Made by a program: the position numbers and the translations under genes. From the NCBI RefSeq assembly GCF_025673445.1, contig NZ_JAOVQN010000018.1:50276-114275 (forward strand): a stretch of DNA of 64,000 bases, read 5' to 3'. Below the pieces are notes generated by a model. It did no database searches. It had not been told where the DNA came from and saw nothing but the letters and a program-made list of their open reading frames with translations. This document shows, piece by piece, positions 17,113 through 26,390 of this stretch. Every line of letters starts with the position of its first letter. Position 1 is the first letter of the stretch. The stretch comes from Ruegeria_B marisflavi (GTDB taxonomy: Bacteria; Pseudomonadota; Alphaproteobacteria; Rhodobacterales; Rhodobacteraceae).

Positions 17113-17390
17113 CGGATCACCTCCTCGTAGAACCGCACCGTCTTTTCGGCCACCATGCCAGCGACGGCGGCATCGAAGGCCCTGTAATGCGCGCTGGCCA
17201 GATGTGCGTCAAAGGCGCGCCGGTCGTCATAGATTTCATAGAGGAATATCTCGCCGCCGTCGCGGCAGATGTCGAATTGGCGACATCCCGGCTCCAGGTC
17301 CCGCGATGCGCGCGCATTCTCGATCATCAGGGGCAAGAACGTATCCACCCTCTCGGGATGAATCCTGAAGCTTACAGTGACTGCGAACAT
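17109..17390 (-). CDS. ABM-domain (YgiN/LsrG-like) small protein
   Basis: A 93-residue antibiotic-biosynthesis-monooxygenase-domain protein, with FAVTVSFRIHPERVDTFLPLM at its start and the family's EPGCRQFDICRD and FYEEVI strands. Proteins of this dimeric ferredoxin-like fold include quinol monooxygenases, isomerases and sugar mutarotases. The ATG at 17390 directly follows a GGGGAGGCGGG run; a longer frame from 17447 adds 19 residues outside the domain and lies toward the promoter. It is first in the otn-type operon, so an epimerase or mutarotase role on a sugar derivative is plausible but unproven. Confidence 0.8.
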   Translation of the reverse strand: MFAVTVSFRIHPERVDTFLPLMIENARASRDLEPGCRQFDICRDGGEIFLYEIYDDRRAFDAHLASAHYRAFDAAVAGMVAEKTVRFYEEVIR

Positions 17391-17462
17391 CCCGCCTCCC
17401 CGCTCCGGCCTGGCAAAGCTTTTGTCTTGTCGATTGACGGTAGACATACTGCAATTCTTTTC

Positions 17463-17488
17463 GTATGCGTTAACGTATACATTGTCAA
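17463..17488. promoter_or_regulatory. Divergent promoter region with GntR-type palindrome
   Basis: GTATGCGTTAACGTATAC (17463-17480) is a near-perfect 18-base palindrome with one mismatched pair. It abuts TTGACA on the minus strand (17488-17483), a -35 box for the ABM-MBL-otnK-otnC operon, so the palindrome occupies the spacer toward a TACGAA-like -10. The divergent dehydrogenase operon starts at 17549. FCD-type GntR regulators commonly bind GTATAC-containing palindromes, and one is encoded at the end of the divergent operon. Confidence 0.55.
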
Positions 17489-17548
17489 CATTTCAGAAAA
17501 CCAACCCGCGCGCCCGTCGCGGACGCCGTCAGAAAGGGACCGAACACG

Positions 17549-18640
17549 ATGCAAAATGCCTATCAGATCGCCGTCTTTCCGGGCGACGGCATCGGCCCCG
17601 AGATCACCGCCCCAACCGTGGAGATCCTGCAATCGCTTGCCGATGCCGCCCCGGATTATGCGCTCCATTTCGCCGAGGCGCCCGCCGGGGCAGGCCATTA
17701 TCGCGACACCGGCACCGCCCTGCCCGCTTCATCGCTGGCGCTGGCCCGCGCCTCGGATGCGATCCTGCTGTCGGCGATGGGCCTGCCCGACGTGCGCTAT
17801 CCCGACGGCACCGAGATCACTCCGCAGATCGACCTCAGGATGGAGCTGTCGCTCTTTGCCGGGGTGCGGCCGGTGACGCTGCGCCCGGGCCAGCCCGGGC
17901 CGCTGACCCTGCCGCCGGGCAAGACCATCGACTTTGTCCTGATCCGGGAAAGCACCGAGGGGCTGTTCTTTACCAAGGGCCGTGGCGAGGTCACCAACAC
18001 CGAGGCCCGCGAAACCCTGCGCATCACCCGCGACACCTCCGAAAAACTGTTCCGCTTTGCGTTTGACCTCGCCGCCCGGCGCAAGGCATCGGGGCGCGGC
18101 AAGGGCCGGGTCACCTGCGTCGACAAGGCCAACGTGTTCCGCGCCTTCGCTTTCTTCCGCAAGATTTTCGAAGAAGAGGCCGCACGCCACCCGGACCTGA
18201 CGGCAGATCACGCCTATGTCGATGCCATGGCGCTGTGGATGGTGCAGAGGCCCTGGGATTTCGACGTTCTGGTCACCGAAAACATGTTCGGCGACATCCT
18301 GTCCGACCTCGGGGCCGGGCTGATGGGCGGGCTCGGCATGGCGCCCTCGGCCGATATCGGGCTGGATCACGCGGTGTTCCAGCCCTGCCATGGCACCGCG
18401 CCCGACATTGCGGGCCAGGGTCTTGCCAACCCGTTTGCCATGCTGCTGTCGGCGGCGATGATGCTCGACTGGCTGGGCGACAAACACGACAATGACGGAC
18501 TGCGCCGCGATGGCAATCGCCTGCGTCAGGCGGTCGAACAGGTGATCGCCGAGGGGGCTGCCCTGACCCGCGACTTGGGCGGCACCGCCGGAACGCGGGC
18601 TGCGGCGGATGCGGTCGCCCGGGCTTTGTCTCTGCCATGA
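17549..18640 (+). CDS. Isocitrate/isopropylmalate dehydrogenase-family enzyme
   Basis: A 363-residue beta-decarboxylating dehydrogenase. Family marks are FPGDGIGPEIT, a substrate loop with arginines (RMELSLFAGVRP), FVLIRESTEGLF, metal-binding aspartates around TENMFGDILSDLGAGL, and the adenine-binding HGTAPDIAGQGLANP. Length suits the LeuB/tartrate-dehydrogenase group. It oxidises a 2-hydroxy acid with NAD and Mg2+, often with decarboxylation. Beside OtnK and OtnC it may provide the 3-oxo acid from a tetronate or tartrate-like acid; leucine synthesis is unlikely since leuC and leuD are absent here. Confidence 0.85.
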   Translation: MQNAYQIAVFPGDGIGPEITAPTVEILQSLADAAPDYALHFAEAPAGAGHYRDTGTALPASSLALARASDAILLSAMGLPDVRYPDGTEITPQIDLRMELSLFAGVRPVTLRPGQPGPLTLPPGKTIDFVLIRESTEGLFFTKGRGEVTNTEARETLRITRDTSEKLFRFAFDLAARRKASGRGKGRVTCVDKANVFRAFAFFRKIFEEEAARHPDLTADHAYVDAMALWMVQRPWDFDVLVTENMFGDILSDLGAGLMGGLGMAPSADIGLDHAVFQPCHGTAPDIAGQGLANPFAMLLSAAMMLDWLGDKHDNDGLRRDGNRLRQAVEQVIAEGAALTRDLGGTAGTRAAADAVARALSLP

Positions 18641-19659
18641 CCCTGCTGCGTGTCGCCTGTGCCGGTGCCGGATATTTCAGCCAGTACCATCTTGGCAGCT
18701 GGTCGCGGATGGACAATGTCGACCTCGTCGGCACCTGCGACCGCGATATCGCGCGCGCCCGGGCCACCGGCCTGCCCGGCTTTGATGACCTCGCCCGGAT
18801 GCTGACCGAAACGCAACCGGACCTGCTCGACATCATCCTGCCACCTGAAGCCCAGGCAGCAGCGATCCGCACCGCGCTGGCGCACGGGGTCAAGGCGATG
18901 ATCTGCCAGAAACCCTTTTGCCGCGACCTGGCCGAGGCGCGACAGATCACGGCCGAGGCCGAGGCCGCCGGCGCCCTGCTCGTGATCCACGAGAACTTCC
19001 GTTTCCAGCCCTGGTACCGCGCCGCGAAACAGGCGATCGACGGCGGGCGGATCGGCGCCGTACAGCAGGTCACGTTTCGCCTGCGTCCCGGCGACGGACA
19101 GGGGGCCGATGCCTATCTTGATCGGCAACCCTATTTCCGGACGATGAAACGCCTCCTAATCCATGAAACCGCCGTGCATTGGATCGACACCTTCCGCTAC
19201 CTGCTTGGCGAGCCAACAGCCGTCTACGCCGACCTGCGCCGCGTCAACCCGGTGATCGCAGGCGAGGATGCGGGCCTGATCCTCTTCGACCATCCCGGCG
19301 GCGTGCGGGCGCTCTTTGACGGCAACCGCTGCCTGGATCATGCCGCCGACAACCTGCGTCGCACCATGGGAGAGGCGCTGATCGAAGGCGCGGGCGGCAG
19401 CCTGTCTCTGCGCGGCGACGGCTCTCTCTGGTACCGCCGGTTCGGCGCGCTGGAGCTCACCTGTATCCTGCCCCCCGACAACTGGACCGGGTTCGGTGGC
19501 GACTGCGTGCATGCCTTGCAAACCCATGTCGTATCTAGCCTTCTGGCCCGGGCCCCGCTGGAAAACCGCGCCCGCGACTATCTGCGTGTGCTCGAAATCG
19601 AAGCCGCGATTTACACCTCGGCCGAAACCGGCCGCAAGATTACGTTGGAGGCCCCGTGA
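18637..19659 (+). CDS. Gfo/Idh/MocA-family oxidoreductase
   Basis: A 340-residue NAD(P)-dependent sugar or polyol oxidoreductase. The Rossmann motif reads RVACAGAGYFSQYHL. The usual EKP motif appears as CQKPFCRDLAEA, keeping the catalytic lysine but replacing Glu with Gln. The HETAVHWIDT stretch supplies the conserved catalytic histidines. The C-terminal half is the alpha/beta substrate domain. It starts with a four-base overlap on the dehydrogenase gene and overlaps the GntR gene by four bases, so it is part of a three-gene operon for sugar-acid catabolism. Substrate unknown. Confidence 0.86.
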   Translation: MTLLRVACAGAGYFSQYHLGSWSRMDNVDLVGTCDRDIARARATGLPGFDDLARMLTETQPDLLDIILPPEAQAAAIRTALAHGVKAMICQKPFCRDLAEARQITAEAEAAGALLVIHENFRFQPWYRAAKQAIDGGRIGAVQQVTFRLRPGDGQGADAYLDRQPYFRTMKRLLIHETAVHWIDTFRYLLGEPTAVYADLRRVNPVIAGEDAGLILFDHPGGVRALFDGNRCLDHAADNLRRTMGEALIEGAGGSLSLRGDGSLWYRRFGALELTCILPPDNWTGFGGDCVHALQTHVVSSLLARAPLENRARDYLRVLEIEAAIYTSAETGRKITLEAP

Positions 19660-20333
19660 AACAACCCGACGCCAAACCTCTGTCCAACACCCAGCGCGCC
19701 GTGCAGGACTTGCGCCGTATGATCTTTGACGGCACCCTTGCCGCAGGGTCCGACCACCTGGAAACCGAACTGGCCGACCGGCTTGGCATGTCGCGCACTC
19801 CGGTGCGCGAAGCTGCCCTGATGCTCGAAGGCCAGGGCCTGCTGGAATTGCGCCCGCGCAAGGGGGTGCGCATCCTGCCCGTCTCCCCCTCCGACATGCG
19901 CGAGATCTATGACATCCTCACCGAGCTTGAAAGCCTCGCCGCACGGCGCGCCGCCGAGCGGCGGCCCGACGACGCGGAACTGGCCGGGTTGGCAAAGGCG
20001 ATCTCGGATATGGACGCGGCGCTCGACAGGAACGATCTCGACGCCTGGGCCGAGGCGGACGACCGGTTTCACCTGGAACTGGTCCGTCTCGGGGGCAACA
20101 CCCGCCTCGGCGCGATGGTCATGCTGATGACCGACCAGGTGCGCCGGGCGCGCGCGGTCACCCTGTTCATGCGGCCCAAACCGATTCAGTCCAACGCCGA
20201 TCACCGCCGCGTCTACGAGGCCATCCGCGCAGGCCACCCCTATCTGGCGGGTGACATCCACCACCAGCACCGCCGGGCCGCCGGCGACATGATGGTCGCG
20301 CTGCTCGAACGCCATCGTCTGAACCACATCTGA
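19656..20333 (+). CDS. GntR-family regulator, FCD (FadR) subfamily
   Basis: A 225-residue regulator with an N-terminal winged helix (recognition stretch LADRLGMSRTPVREA, then LRPRKGVRILP) and an all-helical FCD ligand domain with metal-binding Asp and His residues. FCD regulators usually sense organic acids and repress their catabolic genes. It is the last gene of the dehydrogenase operon, and the likely operator is the palindrome at 17463-17480 between this operon and the divergent otn operon. A hairpin follows directly after its stop. Confidence 0.9.
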   Translation: MKQPDAKPLSNTQRAVQDLRRMIFDGTLAAGSDHLETELADRLGMSRTPVREAALMLEGQGLLELRPRKGVRILPVSPSDMREIYDILTELESLAARRAAERRPDDAELAGLAKAISDMDAALDRNDLDAWAEADDRFHLELVRLGGNTRLGAMVMLMTDQVRRARAVTLFMRPKPIQSNADHRRVYEAIRAGHPYLAGDIHHQHRRAAGDMMVALLERHRLNHI

Positions 20334-20335
20334 CC

Positions 20336-20355
20336 GGCACCGGCGTCCCGGTGCC
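20336..20355. terminator. Hairpin between convergent GntR and histidine kinase genes
   Basis: GGCACCGG / CCGGTGCC forms an 8-bp stem with a 4-base loop two bases after the GntR stop and 15 bases before the end of the kinase gene. No T-run follows, so termination is likely but not certain. Confidence 0.5.
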
Positions 20356-20370
20356 ACCGGGCCTCTCGCG

Positions 20371-22959
20371 TCAGAGCCGCAGCAACGGGCGGCTTTCCGA
20401 CCACGCGCCCTCTAGCCGCGCCTTGCCCACATGGATCGCCGCGGCATCCGATGCCTTCGCCGCATCCTCCATCTCGGCCAGCAGCGTCTGTATCTCGACC
20501 AGCCCGAACGCCCCCGCGCTGCCCGCCGCCTTGTGGATGCTGTCCGCCAGCGCGGGCCATCCGCAACCGGCCCGCAAATCGGCATCGATACCGGCGAGAA
20601 GATCGTCGAACTCGCAGGTGAGACGCTGCAACAGCTGTCCGGTCCCGTCGTCCCCCAGCACCTCGCGCATTTCCGAGATCCGGGTCCGAACCAGCTCGGA
20701 ACCGTCCGGCTCGGCCACATCCACTGCACCGTTTGCCCGCTTTGCACGCGCCTTTGGCACATGCTCCAACAACAGACGACGGAGGTCCTTCAGAACCAGC
20801 GGCTTGCCCAGAAACCCGTTCATGCCCTCGGCAAGAAAGTTCTGCCTGTCACCGGGCAGAACATTGGCCGAAAAGGCAACGATAACGGAATCGCGCGAGG
20901 CGCCGGTTCCCCTGCGGATCAGGCGGGTTGCCTCCAATCCATCCATGACCGGCATGCTGATATCCATCAGGATGAGATCGAAACGCCGGCCGGCGGCCTG
21001 TTCTACAGCCGCCTGCCCGTTCACCGCGGCCGCCACCCGGTGCCCCTGCTTTCTCAGCATGGTGCTGACGACCTGCAAATTGATCTCGTTGTCCTCGACA
21101 ACCAGGATATCGAACGTTGCCGATTCCAAGAAACCGCTATCCACGTGCCTGTGCGCATCCGGCGCCGTGGCGATTTGTACCGGGATGTGGAAATGAAAGA
21201 CGCTGCCCTCACCCAGCATGCTTTCGACACCGATCTCGCCGCCAAGGTTGCGCGCCAACCGTCTAGCGATCCCCAAGCCCAGACCGGTCCCTCCCGCCGA
21301 TCTCCTAAACGAGGCGTCAGTTGTTCGAAAATCATCAAAGATCAGGTCGAATTGTTCTTCCGGTATGCCCATTCCCGTGTCTACCACCCGAAACTCCAGC
21401 CCCGGCTGTTTCCGCCCGCCGTTCGACGGCAGCGGGCTTTGCTCCACCTCGATGGCGATATGGCCGTTTTCCGTGAACTTGATTGCATTGCCCAGCAGGT
21501 TCAGCAGGATCTGTTGCAGATGCCGCCTGTCGGTGATCACCCAGGGCGCCCGCTTACCGACCCAATACCATTCCAGACTGTTGCCCCGGGCGGCGGCGCT
21601 GGCAAACTGGCTCTCGACGCATTCCTGTAGAACCTCGTCGGTGTCCACCGTACTCAGCACAACCGTCATTTTGCCCGCTTCGAGACTGGCGATATCGAGC
21701 ACGGAATTGATGTGCCCCATCAGCAGCTTTCCAGAGATCTCCATGCTGCGGACATACGCGGCTTGCTCTTCGGACAGTTCCGTTTCTTCCAAAAGCGAGA
21801 GATTGCCAAGTATCCCGTTCAGCGGCGTTCGGATTTCATGGCTCATCACCGTCAGGAACTCGGCCTTCACCTTTTCACCGGTCAGGGCCCGGTCGCGTGC
21901 CTCGACGAGTTCCTTTTCGTCCCCGACCTGGCGCGAGATATCCCGGATGAACCCCACGATGATCTCTTCGGTCCCATCAAAGGCCGATTGAAGGGTCAAT
22001 TCCGCCGGAAAAACCGTGCCGTCCTTGCGCCTGGCGGTAAACTGTTCAAGCCGCGGACCAGCTGTCACTACCTGCTCTCTGGCGGCGCGCTGCCGATCTC
22101 TCTGGTGGAGGAGATCCCGCATGTTCAGCGGGATCACGTTTTCGGACACCGGTCGTCCGATCACGTCGGCCGCGCGAAACCCGAACATCCGCTCAGCGAC
22201 TGCGTTGAACTCTGTCACCCTCCATGAAATGTCGAGCACCACAACCGCGTCCTGCGAGGTGGCCAGAACCGTCTTGATCCGTTCGCTAACCTGCTGGATC
22301 TGAATACCCCGCTTGAATGTCTTTCGGTTGACGAACAGCAGATATGCGCTGACCGTGACCAACGCGACCAGAAGCCCCGCAACCAATGCCATCGCCCGTG
22401 TGATGGTGGTGACCAGCGCCTCTCTGCGGTTGTCCGATTGCCGGGCAAGCAGCGCAAGACCCTGAACCGAAATCTCGCGCACCTGTGGACGCAGCCCGTC
22501 GATTTCCGCCATCAACCCCGGAAGCGCCGCGATCAGACGGTCATCCGGTCCGTCTATCACAGGCAGGTACGCGATCAGAACAGACCGGATTTTACGCAAA
22601 GGTTCAGTAAACTCGGGCTGGGAATTGAGCGAAAAGAACAGCTTGCCGTCCTTTAGCATTCCGCTGCGGCTGAAGAAAATGTCGAAGGCCTTACGGATCT
22701 CCTCCACTTCGGTGGCAGTCAGCTCACGACCCTGGACAGCCAGGGCGTCCTCCAGCGCGTCCACAAAGTGAACGTGATCCACCTCAGTCTGCGACAACGT
22801 CCATTGAACGTTGTCGGACATGGCGGATTTCAGGCTTTCCACATCCTGTAATGCTTGCCGTGTCAGCAACGCCACCAGCAGGACCAGTACCGCCAGCCCG
22901 CCGCCGACAATCGCACCAAGAACGGTGCTGCCACGCTCTTGTTTGCGCTGGAACATCAT
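20371..22959 (-). CDS. Hybrid sensor histidine kinase with receiver and Hpt domains
   Basis: An 862-residue membrane kinase. Membrane helices at ~13-33 and ~189-210 enclose a ~150-residue periplasmic sensor. Then come a PAS domain (~225-345), HisKA with phospho-accepting His374 in VMSHEIRTPLNGI, an ATPase domain (N box NLLGNAIKF, G boxes GMGIPEE and GGTGLGLG), a receiver domain with Asp666 in LILMDISMP, and a C-terminal Hpt with His809 in DSIHKAAGSAG. It is a multistep phosphorelay protein of ArcB/BarA type. The 23039-23554 protein and the LuxR-type regulator lie upstream on the same strand and are likely partners. Tandem ATGs open the frame; the Shine-Dalgarno site is weak. Confidence 0.9.
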   Translation of the reverse strand: MMFQRKQERGSTVLGAIVGGGLAVLVLLVALLTRQALQDVESLKSAMSDNVQWTLSQTEVDHVHFVDALEDALAVQGRELTATEVEEIRKAFDIFFSRSGMLKDGKLFFSLNSQPEFTEPLRKIRSVLIAYLPVIDGPDDRLIAALPGLMAEIDGLRPQVREISVQGLALLARQSDNRREALVTTITRAMALVAGLLVALVTVSAYLLFVNRKTFKRGIQIQQVSERIKTVLATSQDAVVVLDISWRVTEFNAVAERMFGFRAADVIGRPVSENVIPLNMRDLLHQRDRQRAAREQVVTAGPRLEQFTARRKDGTVFPAELTLQSAFDGTEEIIVGFIRDISRQVGDEKELVEARDRALTGEKVKAEFLTVMSHEIRTPLNGILGNLSLLEETELSEEQAAYVRSMEISGKLLMGHINSVLDIASLEAGKMTVVLSTVDTDEVLQECVESQFASAAARGNSLEWYWVGKRAPWVITDRRHLQQILLNLLGNAIKFTENGHIAIEVEQSPLPSNGGRKQPGLEFRVVDTGMGIPEEQFDLIFDDFRTTDASFRRSAGGTGLGLGIARRLARNLGGEIGVESMLGEGSVFHFHIPVQIATAPDAHRHVDSGFLESATFDILVVEDNEINLQVVSTMLRKQGHRVAAAVNGQAAVEQAAGRRFDLILMDISMPVMDGLEATRLIRRGTGASRDSVIVAFSANVLPGDRQNFLAEGMNGFLGKPLVLKDLRRLLLEHVPKARAKRANGAVDVAEPDGSELVRTRISEMREVLGDDGTGQLLQRLTCEFDDLLAGIDADLRAGCGWPALADSIHKAAGSAGAFGLVEIQTLLAEMEDAAKASDAAAIHVGKARLEGAWSESRPLLRL

Positions 22960-23038
22960 TCTACTGGTTTATGAGGTCCTACTAAAACGCGCAATCTATC
23001 TCCTCGTGTCTGTGGTCCCCTGGCCCGAGGTGAAAAGC

Positions 23039-23554
23039 CTATTGGATGATTTCGATCCGATCCAGTTGCCAAATGCTGCGGGTATAGATCGTTTCTGTCC
23101 GGAAACGATCAGACGAGTCATAGGGATAGACGACCCACAACGGTCCCTTGTCACGACGGGACATGGGCTGGCCATTCATCTCATAGGCTACGACCGGCGC
23201 ATTCGCCTCGACCGAGGCGACGGGGATATGAACAATATAGTCGTTCACCGCATGCGCCCGGATAGTGCCGGATGTCACACCCACACGAGCAAGAATATCC
23301 GCCAAGGGGACACCCTTGAACCGCACGACACCCTCGGTCCACAGTGTTGTCGTTTCAAAGGAGACCTGCCGCATCTCTCGCAGCATCGCCAGATCGAACT
23401 GGGCGTCTTTTCCCGAATTCGTCTGCTCGATATTGCCTGATATCACCAGAACCACGTCCTGGGATGGAACCGGCAGTTCCCCAGCCGTTACCGAACCAGT
23501 CCAAAACAGAAAAATCGCAAAGGAAAGGAGTGTCTTCAGGTACTTCAAAATCAT
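23039..23554 (-). CDS. Periplasmic protein resembling the molybdopterin-oxidoreductase (SUOX) fold
   Basis: A 171-residue exported protein. Residues 1-24 are a signal peptide ending SVTA-G. The mature part has LVISGNIEQTNSG, LREMRQVSF, WTEGVVRFKGVPLADILARVGV and WVVYPYDSSDRF, the layout of small SUOX-fold proteins often annotated 'molybdopterin-dependent oxidoreductase'. No cysteine that could bind molybdenum is present, so it is probably cofactor-free. It sits 80 bases upstream of a hybrid histidine kinase with a periplasmic sensor, so it may be an accessory ligand-binding or sensing protein. That is inference from position. Confidence 0.7.
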   Translation of the reverse strand: MILKYLKTLLSFAIFLFWTGSVTAGELPVPSQDVVLVISGNIEQTNSGKDAQFDLAMLREMRQVSFETTTLWTEGVVRFKGVPLADILARVGVTSGTIRAHAVNDYIVHIPVASVEANAPVVAYEMNGQPMSRRDKGPLWVVYPYDSSDRFRTETIYTRSIWQLDRIEIIQ

Positions 23555-23737
23555 CGCCCCATCTTCAAGCGTACAAGTTAGCAGAACTATGGATATATCC
23601 TGATGTTCTGAAAGCAGCCCTTTCAGGTATTTGAGCTATCCTAAAGAATAGTATTGGACTTGCACCGCAGCCTTAGTCATCCCCTTCACTTGTTCGGGAG
23701 CTCCGCCTGCCCGTGATCAAGGTCTTTATACGGCCCT

Positions 23738-24349
23738 TCAGAACAGACCCGCATCTTTTGCAATCAGAGCCGCCTGGGTCCGGTTCTTTGCATGCAACTT
23801 GCGGCACAGGGTTTTGACATGCAGCTTGATCGTGACCTCCTGCAGGTCTAACTCCCGGGCAATTTCCTTGTTGGCCAAACCCAGACAGAGGCGTTCCAAA
23901 ACCTCCAACTCGCGACTGCTGAGGTCGGCCGCAATCGGATGTTTCCGCTCGGCGTCGCTCGAGTTCATGAAATCGACCGGGACGTATGTCTCGCCTGCTG
24001 CAATAAAGCGCACCGCATTGACCAGAGACTTTGCCCCCATCGTCTTGGGCAAGAAACCCGCAGCTCCGGCGGCCAAAGCGCTCTGGGCAACAGATTTGCT
24101 GGCGGTGCCGGACATGATAGCGACCGGGCGGCCATCGCCGGCCTCCATCGCCTTACTCATCCCTTCAAGGCCATTCATCCCGGGCATAGCGTAATCCAGC
24201 AGAACCACATCGAACAATGACTTGCTGGCCGCCTCGCATGCAGAGTTCAGGTCCGGAACAGTGATGACGACTATATCTTTCTCGCTTTCCAGATATGCCT
24301 TCAATGCGTCCCGAACCAGATCGTGATCATCTGCCAGCAGAACCTTCAT
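23738..24349 (-). CDS. LuxR/NarL-family response regulator
   Basis: A 203-residue two-domain regulator. The receiver has the acidic pair in LLADDHDLVRD, the phospho-accepting Asp in VVLLDYAMPGMNG and the conserved Lys in FLPKTMG. The C-terminal LuxR-type helix-turn-helix (LSSRELEVLERLCLGLANKEIA, then VTIKLHVKTLCRKL) is intact. It lies upstream of the SUOX-like gene and the hybrid kinase on the same strand, making it the likely output of that phosphorelay. The 183 bases before the next gene may hold a separate promoter. Confidence 0.9.
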   Translation of the reverse strand: MKVLLADDHDLVRDALKAYLESEKDIVVITVPDLNSACEAASKSLFDVVLLDYAMPGMNGLEGMSKAMEAGDGRPVAIMSGTASKSVAQSALAAGAAGFLPKTMGAKSLVNAVRFIAAGETYVPVDFMNSSDAERKHPIAADLSSRELEVLERLCLGLANKEIARELDLQEVTIKLHVKTLCRKLHAKNRTQAALIAKDAGLF

Positions 24350-24600
24350 ATGCCCGCCTTGAACTTTCTACACACCAACTTGTTTATACATCTTCGGTTA
24401 ATAGGACCGCATTCGCAATCACTTACTGCAATACCCGCAAACTTGGAGCGTTGCCGTCCCCCCTTGGCGCGGCGAGATACGACAAGCTCTCACCCTGATG
24501 GGCAAGCCATGATGTTTAAAACAGAGCAGAGTTCAATCATTGCGTCCGGCTCACTACCCGACGACCAACCGGTCCAGGCTTCTCACCCCGCGCCCCTGAA

Positions 24601-26286
24601 TCAGGAATGTTCCTCTGCCGCCGTCGCCGCCAGCGCCCGGTTGTAAGCCTTGAGCGCGTCCACATGATAAAGCGCGCCGACCGGGGTTTCACCGCCATCC
24701 TCGTCCCGGATCACCACCGGAATGCACCACATCTCGTCCCGGTCGAACCAGGGCATTGCCGCCTCCAGCGTCGCGCCCGCCTGGATCGACACGCCGTCGG
24801 CCATCAGCGTCTCGCATTCCTCGCGCGAGATACAGCGCGCATCGCCCAGCGGCCGCATCACCGCACCTGCCCGCAGCAACGCCAGCAGATAGGCCTGCGG
24901 ACCGGCGGCCAGATGCACATCGCGCCGCTCCAGTTGCGTCAGGAAGAACGACCGGTCCACAAGGCGCGAGGCCAGCGCCGTCGACATGCTGACCGCAACC
25001 ATCACCGCCAGCCCGATCTGCCAGTCCCCGGTCAGTTCGAACACGATGAGCGTGGTCGAGATCGGCGCCCCCAGCACCGCGGCCGCCACCGCCCCCATGC
25101 CCGCAAAGGCATAGAGAACGTGCGTGCCCGAGACATCCGGCAGCAGGCTGGTGGCGATCAGGCCAAAGGCCAGCCCGGTCAGCGCCCCGATCATCAGCGC
25201 GGGTGAGAACACGCCGCCGCCCATCCGCCCCCCCATGGTGATCGCCAGCGCCGCCGTCTTCATCACCGCAAACAGGATCGCCGTGCCCAGCGCCAGCTCG
25301 CCGCTCAGCGCCAGGATCGTGGTCTCGTAGCCGACACCGATGATATGCGGGAACCAGATCGCCATCAGCCCCAACAGCGCGCCCGACACCGCCGGGCGCA
25401 GCCACCGGGGAAAGCGTAACCGGTTCTGCACCAGCGTGCCGAAGCTGTCGGCAAAAAAGATCGCCCGCATCAGCACCAGCGAAACGAGCCCGCAGATCAG
25501 CCCCAACAGCAGAAAGGCGGGCAGTTCCACATAGAATTGCAGCGAGCCCGGCGTCTCCAGCACGAACTCGGTCACATCGCCACGTTCCAGCCGGTTGACT
25601 ACCGTTCCCGCCACCGCCGCAATGGTAATCGGGGCAAAGGCATGCACCGCGAAATGGCGCAGCACCACCTCCAGCGCAAACAGAACCCCCGCGATCGGCG
25701 CATTGAAACTGGCCGACACCGCCGCCGCCACGGCGCATCCCAACAGGTCGCGCCCGGTGATCCCGTCGGCGTCGATCCTGCGGCAGACCCAGGTCGAGAT
25801 CACCCCCGCCATATGCACCACCGGCCCCTCGCGGCCGGACGACCCGCCGGAACTCAGCGTGATCAGCGAAGCGATCATCGACCCGATCCCGGCGCGCACC
25901 TCGACCCGTCCATCGCTAAGCGCGGCGCCCTCGATCACATCCGCGACCGCGCGCACACGCCCATCGGGCGTGGTCCAGTGCAGCACAAGACCTACCACAA
26001 GCCCGCCAAGGGTCGGGATCAGCAGGATCCAGGACCAGTGCAGATGCTCGGCAAAACTGTGCAGGAAATGCACGTCCTCGGTGCCGTAAAGCGCCGCCTG
26101 CAACCCGTTGATCCCCTTGCGAAAGGCAACCGCCGCCGCCCCGGCGGCGACACCGATGGCCAGGGCGATGAACCAGAACTGCACCTGGCTCGGGCCACGA
26201 TGGCGCAGCACTTTCCAGGCATCGGCGAGTTCCGCCTTTGCCTGCATCATCTGCTGCACCAGAACGGTACGGATGGACTGGATCAT
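24601..26286 (-). CDS. ClC-family chloride channel/transporter
   Basis: A 561-residue membrane protein of the voltage-gated chloride channel family. Ion-pathway signatures are GGSSGREGPVVHM, carrying the gating glutamate, and GGGVFSPALMIGA. It has a C-terminal cytoplasmic extension of roughly 120 residues that includes a CBS-like stretch (AYLLALLRAGAVM ... DALKAYN). Bacterial members are often Cl-/H+ antiporters used in acid resistance. Whether it is channel or antiporter cannot be decided by eye. The 251 bases between it and the response regulator (24350-24600) show no gene. Confidence 0.9.
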   Translation of the reverse strand: MIQSIRTVLVQQMMQAKAELADAWKVLRHRGPSQVQFWFIALAIGVAAGAAAVAFRKGINGLQAALYGTEDVHFLHSFAEHLHWSWILLIPTLGGLVVGLVLHWTTPDGRVRAVADVIEGAALSDGRVEVRAGIGSMIASLITLSSGGSSGREGPVVHMAGVISTWVCRRIDADGITGRDLLGCAVAAAVSASFNAPIAGVLFALEVVLRHFAVHAFAPITIAAVAGTVVNRLERGDVTEFVLETPGSLQFYVELPAFLLLGLICGLVSLVLMRAIFFADSFGTLVQNRLRFPRWLRPAVSGALLGLMAIWFPHIIGVGYETTILALSGELALGTAILFAVMKTAALAITMGGRMGGGVFSPALMIGALTGLAFGLIATSLLPDVSGTHVLYAFAGMGAVAAAVLGAPISTTLIVFELTGDWQIGLAVMVAVSMSTALASRLVDRSFFLTQLERRDVHLAAGPQAYLLALLRAGAVMRPLGDARCISREECETLMADGVSIQAGATLEAAMPWFDRDEMWCIPVVIRDEDGGETPVGALYHVDALKAYNRALAATAAEEHS

Positions 26287-26390
26287 TCTGCGCCCGGGAT
26301 GCCTTTTCCCCTTAGTAGGACAGCCAGCCCCGTCAGGAAAGACGCTTTGCCCCTCCGCTCACTTGCAAGTGCCCAGGTGTTGCGCCCGGG

